From Deltaproteobacteria bacterium (GTDB lineage: Bacteria > Myxococcota > Kuafuiibacteriia > Kuafuiibacteriales > Kuafuiibacteriaceae), in assembly GCA_016703535.1 (NCBI GenBank), contig JADJBV010000001.1, forward strand, positions 3,028,001 through 3,092,000: a DNA stretch of 64,000 nt, read 5' to 3'. A model generated the notes under the pieces. The model searched no databases. It was not told the DNA's origin and saw nothing but the letters and a program-made list of their open reading frames with translations. The translations under genes and the position numbers were made by a program. Each line of letters opens with the position of its first letter. Position 1 is the first letter of the stretch. Shown piece by piece: positions 59,050-64,000 of the stretch.

Positions 59050-60195
59050 ATGCGCTTCGCCGAACGCACCAACTGGCCTCGGGAAGAAAACGCCCTGACG
59101 TTAGCGATCCGCCGCCAGCGGAGCCTGGGGCCGGTGTTGGATCTGACCGTGTCCAACCCCACCGAGGTGGGCCTCGGCTTCCCCGGGGAGGCTTTGCAAG
59201 TTGCCTTGCACTCGGCCTTGCTTCACCCCTATCAACCCGAACCCTTCGGCCTGCCGTCGGCCCGGGCGGCGGTGTCGGCCTACTATCGGGCCCGGGGTTT
59301 GGTCGTGCCGCCGGAGCGCATCGCGATCGTCGCCAGCACCAGTGAAGCCTACCTGGCCCTCTTTCGGCTCTTGGCCGAGCCGGGCGATGAGGTGCTTTAT
59401 CCCGTCCCGAGTTATCCGCTGCTGGAGTTCTTGACCGATCTTTCGGACCTGAAGTTGAGGCCGTATCCCCTGGGCCTGGTGCGAGATCGGTGGGCGATGG
59501 ATCCGGACGAGCTGGCGGCCGCCCTTTCCCCCCAGACCCGGGCCATGGTGCAGGTGGGCCCCAACAACCCGACCGGCTCTTGTTTCGATCCGGCGGAGCG
59601 GGCCGCCTTTTACGGTATCGCCGCCGAACGGGGGCTGGCGGTGATCTCCGACGAGGTCTTCCTGGACTACCACCCCGGGACCTTTTTGCAGCACTCCTTC
59701 GCCCAAGATCACGAGGCCCTGAGCTTTACGCTCTCGGGCCTGTCAAAGGTCGCGGCCCTGCCCCACCTGAAGTTGTCTTGGCTGGTGGTCAACGGTCCCG
59801 AGGTTTTGGTGGCCGAGGCCATGGCCCGGCTGGAGTTGATCTTGGACGCCAGCCTGAGCGTGGCCACCCCGGTGCAAGCGGCCTTGCCGGAGCTCCTGCC
59901 GGCCGCCGAAAAAGTGCAAGCTGGCTTGCGGGCCCGCATCGCCCAAAACTGGGGCCAGGTGGCGCCGCTCCACCCCCTACCGCGGGAGGGCGGGTGGTAC
60001 ACCTTGGTCCCGGTCCCCGAAGGCCTCGACGAAGAGGTCCTGGCCATCCGCCTGGTGGAAGAACAGCAAGTGTTGACCCACCCAGGCTTTTTCTTCGACT
60101 TGGCGGGGGGTTCGACCCTGGTGCTCAGCCTGATCGCCGAACCGGCGGTGTTCCAGACCGGGGTCCAGCGCCTGGCCCACCTTCTTGGCGGATGA
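59050..60195 (+). CDS. PLP-dependent aminotransferase, class I/II
   Basis: A 381-residue protein of fold type I. Visible landmarks are NPTEVGLGFP near the start, GPNNPTGS, ISDEVFLDY and the PLP-binding Lys233 in SGLSKVAALP. It resembles aspartate/aromatic-type aminotransferases; the exact substrate cannot be called. No signal peptide. It contains three GCAAG-N4-CTTGC dyads (59196, 59874, 59916), the densest cluster in the window. TtcA follows after 34 bases. Confidence 0.9.
   Translation: MRFAERTNWPREENALTLAIRRQRSLGPVLDLTVSNPTEVGLGFPGEALQVALHSALLHPYQPEPFGLPSARAAVSAYYRARGLVVPPERIAIVASTSEAYLALFRLLAEPGDEVLYPVPSYPLLEFLTDLSDLKLRPYPLGLVRDRWAMDPDELAAALSPQTRAMVQVGPNNPTGSCFDPAERAAFYGIAAERGLAVISDEVFLDYHPGTFLQHSFAQDHEALSFTLSGLSKVAALPHLKLSWLVVNGPEVLVAEAMARLELILDASLSVATPVQAALPELLPAAEKVQAGLRARIAQNWGQVAPLHPLPREGGWYTLVPVPEGLDEEVLAIRLVEEQQVLTHPGFFFDLAGGSTLVLSLIAEPAVFQTGVQRLAHLLGG
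59196..59209. repeat. GCAAG-N4-CTTGC dyad 8
   Basis: Exact copy, spacer TTGC, extended to TGCAAG...CTTGCA, in the aminotransferase gene. Confidence 0.7.
59874..59887. repeat. GCAAG-N4-CTTGC dyad 9
   Basis: Exact copy, spacer CGGC, in the aminotransferase gene, 42 bases before copy 10. Confidence 0.7.
59916..59929. repeat. GCAAG-N4-CTTGC dyad 10
   Basis: Exact copy, spacer CTGG, in the aminotransferase gene. Confidence 0.7.
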
Positions 60196-60229
60196 CCGGC
60201 CCGCTCGCCTGTGGCTAGGTGCGGCCGTG

Positions 60230-61102
60230 ATGGTCAGCGACGAGCAGGCGCTCCTCGAGCAGAAGTTGCTTCGGCAACTGAGCCAAACCTCCAAGGCCTA
60301 CCAGCTGCTCGCGCCCAACGATCGGATCATGGTCGCGGTCAGCGGCGGCAAGGACAGCTACACCTTGCTCCAGCTGCTGGCCAAGTTGCGGACTCGGCTC
60401 CCCTTCCCGATCGAGTTGATCGCAGTGCACCTGGATCAAGCCCAGCCCGGCTACGACGGTCGGGCCCTGGCGGCTTGGCTGGAGGCCAGTGGCCTGCCCT
60501 TCGAGATCCTGCGCGAAGACACCTATTCGGTGGTCACCAGCCACCTCGACGATCAGTCGACCTACTGCTCCCTCTGCTCCCGGCTGCGGCGCGGCATCCT
60601 CTACACCGCCGCGGCACGCCTGGGGTGCAACAAGATCGCCCTCGGCCATCATCGGGAGGACACCCTCGAGACCTTCCTGATGAACCTCTTCTACGCCGGC
60701 AAACTCCAGGCGATGCCGGCCCAATACACCACCGACGACGGTCGCTTTCAGGTGATCCGTCCGTTGATCGAGTGTGGTGAGGCCCCGATCGCCCGCTACG
60801 CTGCGTTGGCGGCGTTCCCGATCATCCCCTGCAACCTCTGCGGCTCCCAAGACGGCCTCAAGCGGGAGGCCATGCACGAGTTGTTGACCAAGCTGGAGGC
60901 CGATCACCCCAACCTGCGGGCGGTGATGCTCAACGCCCTGCGCAACGTCCGGCCCACCCACCTCTTGGACCACGATCTGTTGACGGCCTGGCAGGCCCGC
61001 CCCGAAGGACTCCGCCCTGATCGCAAGAGTGAAGCCCGGGAGGAACACGCGCCCGCCCAGCCGGTGCAGAGGGGTCTCGGCCGGCTCCGGGTCGTGGACT
61101 AA
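60230..61102 (+). CDS. ttcA: tRNA 2-thiocytidine(32) synthetase TtcA
   Basis: A 290-residue PP-loop ATPase. The ATP motif SGGKDS is at 38-43. The iron-sulfur cysteine pairs CSLC (113, 116) and CNLC (201, 204) have the TtcA arrangement, with GHHREDTLETF and LNALRNVRPTHL typical of the family. It thiolates cytidine 32 of certain tRNAs. ATG 60230 preferred; GTG one codon earlier is possible. A TAGGTG box lies 9 bases upstream. Confidence 0.93.
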   Translation: MVSDEQALLEQKLLRQLSQTSKAYQLLAPNDRIMVAVSGGKDSYTLLQLLAKLRTRLPFPIELIAVHLDQAQPGYDGRALAAWLEASGLPFEILREDTYSVVTSHLDDQSTYCSLCSRLRRGILYTAAARLGCNKIALGHHREDTLETFLMNLFYAGKLQAMPAQYTTDDGRFQVIRPLIECGEAPIARYAALAAFPIIPCNLCGSQDGLKREAMHELLTKLEADHPNLRAVMLNALRNVRPTHLLDHDLLTAWQARPEGLRPDRKSEAREEHAPAQPVQRGLGRLRVVD

Positions 61103-61175
61103 CATTCCCACCCTCGCCCACTACAACCCACCCGTCGCTCTGGCTGGATCTCGGGCCTGGGCGTAGAACCGATCC

Positions 61176-62768
61176 ATGAGCCGCTCGAAGATGGCCTGGA
61201 TCCTCCTGCTCGCGACTACCTCCGCGTGTTCCTGCGACGAGGAGGTGCCTGGGCTCCCCGCCGGATCGGCCTGCGCCAACGCCACCGACTGCAGCGCCGG
61301 CTTGGTGTGCGCCGCGGCCACCGATCAGTGCACCGCCGACGTCAGCTGCACCGCCGCCGCCGAGTGCGGCGACGGCGCCCATTGCCGCGAAGGCAAGTGT
61401 ACCCCCAACGTCGCCGGGGGGCCGTGCGAGACGGCCCGGGACTGCATCGACTCGGAGCGCTGCCGGATGGGGACCTGCGCGGCACCCGCGGGCCCCGGTG
61501 AAGGTTGTACGGTGGCCGAGGAGTGCCAAGCCCCCTTGGTTTGTGGCCCGGCCGGCACCTGCGTGACCGAGGTCCCCTGCACCAACAACCAAGGTTGTGG
61601 CGCCGGCGCGATCTGCCAAAACGGACAGTGCGTGCAGAACACTCCGGGCGGCGCCTGCACCGAACCCGACGACTGCGTGTTCGGCGAGTCCTGCATCGCC
61701 GGCACCTGCGTCGAGGGTTGCGGCGGCGACCAATACGGCGCCGAAAGTGTGCCCCCCAACCTGCTGATCGTCTTCGACCGCTCCGGCAGCATGAACGAGC
61801 GGGCCGGCAACGACACCAAGTGGAACATCGCCCGGAACGCCACCTACAACCTATTGACCACCTACCAAGGGCAGATCCGCTTTGGCCTGAACCTCTTCCC
61901 CGGCAGCGATCTAGCCTGCGACGAAGGGGACCGCTGCGGCCCTGGGATGCTCAGCGTCGAGCTGATGCCGGCGGCAGAGGAGGCGATCCGCACCACCTTG
62001 GAGGACTCGGGCACTTGCAACTTGGGTACGCCCATCGCTGAGGCCCTCGGGCCTTTGGTCGACTACGCCCCCCTGGAGGACACCAGCCGCGCCAACTACA
62101 TCCTCTTGCTCACCGACGGCATGGCCAACTGCGATGATCCGGTGCCGGCGGTGACCGCCCTGCGGGAGCAGGATCCCGAGGTGAAGATCTTCGTGGTCGG
62201 CTTTGGCCGCGGCGTCGATCCCCGACAGCTGCGAGACATGGCCCGGGCCGGCGGCACCGCCCGGATGGGCACCCCCGAATATTATCAAGCCGACGACGCC
62301 GCCTCGCTGCGGGCCGCCTTCGCGTCGATCGCGGGTGCGGTCTTGTCCTGCGAATACCGCCTGAGTTCGGTGCCGCCAGATCCCGATCAGCTCTACGTCT
62401 ACTTCGACGGCGCGCCGGTCACTCGGGATCAAGGTCGAAACAACGGCTGGGATCACCAGGCCGGCACCAACGTGCTCAACTTCTACGGCGCCGCCTGCGA
62501 TCAGCTCCAGTCGGGGGCGGTGGGCCAGCTCCAGATCGTCTACGGCTGCCCCTTGCCCCCTCAGCCCGACGGCGGCGTGACCGACACCGGGCCCAGGGAC
62601 GGCAACTTGGATCCCGGCGGCAACCCGTGCAGCAGCTGCAGCGAATGCGGCAACCTCGGATGTTTGAGCTCCGGCCCCAACGAGGGGACGTGCGGGCCTT
62701 GCACCGACGACTTCGAGTGTTGCCTCGGCAAGATCTGCAGCGGCGGCATCTGCGTCCCCAACCTCTGA
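61176..62768 (+). CDS. Cys-rich lipoprotein with von Willebrand A domain
   Basis: A 530-residue protein with lipobox TSAC. Residues 20-185 contain about 25 cysteines in repeated C-x(n)-C units like those of eukaryotic extracellular Cys-rich modules. A vWA domain (about 190-390) carries the MIDAS motif DRSGS near 201 and LLTDGMANCDD. After a Pro/Asp linker a second Cys-rich module closes the protein. It is likely an outer-membrane or surface lipoprotein for adhesion. TAGAAC lies 6 bases before the ATG. Unlike the vWA protein at 11.5-14.6 kb it has no ASH domains. Confidence 0.85.
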   Translation: MSRSKMAWILLLATTSACSCDEEVPGLPAGSACANATDCSAGLVCAAATDQCTADVSCTAAAECGDGAHCREGKCTPNVAGGPCETARDCIDSERCRMGTCAAPAGPGEGCTVAEECQAPLVCGPAGTCVTEVPCTNNQGCGAGAICQNGQCVQNTPGGACTEPDDCVFGESCIAGTCVEGCGGDQYGAESVPPNLLIVFDRSGSMNERAGNDTKWNIARNATYNLLTTYQGQIRFGLNLFPGSDLACDEGDRCGPGMLSVELMPAAEEAIRTTLEDSGTCNLGTPIAEALGPLVDYAPLEDTSRANYILLLTDGMANCDDPVPAVTALREQDPEVKIFVVGFGRGVDPRQLRDMARAGGTARMGTPEYYQADDAASLRAAFASIAGAVLSCEYRLSSVPPDPDQLYVYFDGAPVTRDQGRNNGWDHQAGTNVLNFYGAACDQLQSGAVGQLQIVYGCPLPPQPDGGVTDTGPRDGNLDPGGNPCSSCSECGNLGCLSSGPNEGTCGPCTDDFECCLGKICSGGICVPNL

Positions 62769-62772
62769 GGCT

Positions 62773-63378
62773 TCAGGTTCGACGGTACATCACGTCGCTG
62801 CGGAGCACATATTTGGTGCCCTGCTCGACCATGGCGCCTTCGTGGAGTACCGCGTGGGTGAAGATCAGGGCCTGCCCTTGTTTGGGTGGGACCTCCAGCT
62901 GCAGGTCCAAAAACCGAGTTGCACCTCCGACGAAGCCGTCGTTCAAGTAGAAGAGCACCGTCAGCTCACTGCGCTCCTCGGCGCTCCGAGCGTAGGCGCC
63001 GTCGAAATGGGGCCCAAAGCGTTGGCCGGGCGAATAGCGATAGCCGCGGAAACGTTCGTTGAGCCCACAGGCGGAGACCTCACACCGCTCGTCCCGAAGC
63101 CGGAGCCGAGAGGGGACCTCCCCCTCGAGCACCTGGAACAGCTCCAGGCCCAACCCTGGATCGTCGAAGATCACCCGCTCGTTGTTCCGAAGTTCGGGCC
63201 GCAGCTCGAAGCCCCGGCCGGTCGAGATCGGCGCGATCGCCGGTGCACCTTCGTCGATCCGTTGGCGCAGCCCGCGGCATCGTTCGGCGGACAAGGCGCC
63301 GTCGAGCAAGAGCACCGTCGGCAGGCGTAGCCCCGGATAGCGCCCAGACAGATCCGCCAGTAGATCGCGCGTCAACAT
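62773..63378 (-). CDS. 2-oxoglutarate/Fe(II)-dependent dioxygenase (prolyl-4-hydroxylase-like)
   Basis: A 201-residue protein of the small P4H-type family. Iron ligands appear as GPHFDGA (His and Asp) and THAVLHEG (His), and the 2-oxoglutarate-binding basic residue lies in KYVLRSDVMYRR. It hydroxylates an unknown substrate. A GAGGAGGT ribosome site precedes the ATG. It ends 4 bases from the convergent vWA gene and follows the NAD-kinase-like gene by 10 bases. Confidence 0.87.
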   Translation of the reverse strand: MLTRDLLADLSGRYPGLRLPTVLLLDGALSAERCRGLRQRIDEGAPAIAPISTGRGFELRPELRNNERVIFDDPGLGLELFQVLEGEVPSRLRLRDERCEVSACGLNERFRGYRYSPGQRFGPHFDGAYARSAEERSELTVLFYLNDGFVGGATRFLDLQLEVPPKQGQALIFTHAVLHEGAMVEQGTKYVLRSDVMYRRT

Positions 63379-63388
63379 CCGGACCTCC

Positions 63389-64000
63389 TCACGCCGCCAG
63401 CAAAAGCGGCCCCGGGGCTCGCCCGACGGTCACCACCTGGCCATAACCGAAGTCGAGGTAGTCGCCCTCGATGCCATCCCCGAAGCAGACCCCACCGTCG
63501 TTCATCTCGGAGACGATCGAGAGCGGCGCACCCGAGATCTGGCCGTGCACCAGCTCGGCGAAGGTGGACGGACTGGGCCAGGCCTCTCGCACCAAAAACA
63601 CCAGCTCGGCGCTGGTGGGCTTCGGCAACTGCGGACACCCAGGCCGACCTCGGGCCACACTTTTGGCCCAGCCGGTCGCGCCGGTGCCGGTCGCGATCAA
63701 CACCCCCGAGGAAGACTGGCGCTCCTCGCGCTCACCGAAATGGATCCGGTAACGGGCGCTCTGATGCGAGCGGTGGCCGACGAAGATCTCGTTCAAGGCC
63801 AACAACCGTTGCCCGTCCGAAAGCCGCGCCTCGACCATGGTGCGGTTTTCGAGCGGAAGGCGCCCGGCCCTCGAAGCCGCCAACAGATCGGCCACCGCCT
63901 GCACCGGGTGCCGCGCCAACACCCCCGGGATCCGGTCCGGCGCGGGGTTGACGCCGACCACCGGCTGGCCATGCAGATATTTGGCGACGTTGGCCACCAA
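63389..64000 (-). CDS. NAD kinase-family protein (5' end outside window)
   Basis: The frame is open to the right edge, so the N-terminus with the GGDGT motif is not visible. The visible 203 residues include QPVVGVNPAPDR, NEIFVGHRSHQSAR (the NE motif) and SSGVLIATGTGATGW, the diagnostic TGS-type nucleotide loop of ATP-NAD kinases. It would phosphorylate NAD to NADP. The C-terminal part is somewhat diverged, so a divergent paralogue rather than the main NadK is possible. Confidence 0.85.
   Translation of the reverse strand: MVANVAKYLHGQPVVGVNPAPDRIPGVLARHPVQAVADLLAASRAGRLPLENRTMVEARLSDGQRLLALNEIFVGHRSHQSARYRIHFGEREERQSSSGVLIATGTGATGWAKSVARGRPGCPQLPKPTSAELVFLVREAWPSPSTFAELVHGQISGAPLSIVSEMNDGGVCFGDGIEGDYLDFGYGQVVTVGRAPGPLLLAA

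Overview
This is a GC-rich window of about 64 kb with densely packed genes. It most likely comes from a member of the Myxococcota. Supporting signs, all visible in the sequence, are several Ser/Thr protein kinases (one with two kinase domains), a protein with a MYXO-CTERM-like tail (Cys-Gly-Cys, membrane helix, Arg-rich end), repeated DUF4215-type CDDGN cysteine modules, many lipoproteins built from choice-of-anchor-D/ASH-like beta-sandwiches, and von Willebrand A lipoproteins. The assignment is inferred from gene content; no rRNA or tRNA is present to confirm it.

Layout. 0-8 kb: the C-terminal part of a kinase/ATPase/TPR regulator, then two large secreted proteins. 8-11.5 kb: a thioredoxin/zinc-ribbon/rhodanese operon, an ECF sigma factor fused to an anti-sigma-type zinc finger, and a PilZ protein with a degenerate J-domain-like segment. 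11.5-27 kb: an accessory, envelope-facing stretch with four ASH-type lipoproteins (one carrying a vWA domain), an FG-GAP lipoprotein, a transmembrane Ser/Thr kinase, a frameshifted TPR/PEGA membrane protein and a Notum-like pectin-acetylesterase-family lipoprotein. 27-34 kb: more housekeeping content (RadC, a phosphopantetheinyl transferase, RimO, a flippase-like membrane protein, UDP-glucose dehydrogenase, a DUF1015 protein). 34-37 kb: a hybrid histidine kinase and OxyR.

37-47 kb looks like an envelope-polysaccharide neighbourhood: two family-4 glycosyltransferases, an AsnB-type amidotransferase and an asparagine-synthetase-like protein without the glutaminase cysteine, mixed with an FHA protein, Hsp20 and the MYXO-CTERM protein. 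47-59 kb is the most distinctive part. A tandem-kinase/PEGA receptor is translationally coupled to a Cache-like membrane sensor. It is followed on the same strand by a blue-copper protein, a cytochrome c lipoprotein, a large di-heme peroxidase-family protein, an outer-membrane porin-like barrel and a second classical di-heme peroxidase. 59-64 kb holds an aminotransferase, TtcA, a Cys-rich vWA lipoprotein, a prolyl-hydroxylase-like dioxygenase and the end of an NAD-kinase-like gene.

Two signals run across the window and are not explained by any one gene. First, the dyad GCAAG-N4-CTTGC occurs ten times exactly, always with a four-base spacer, in coding and non-coding DNA. Second, many transcription units lack a Shine-Dalgarno sequence and instead have a TANNNT-like -10 box 5-11 bases before the start codon, often with a TTG-type -35 box exactly 17 bases further upstream; this suggests widespread leaderless or nearly leaderless mRNAs.
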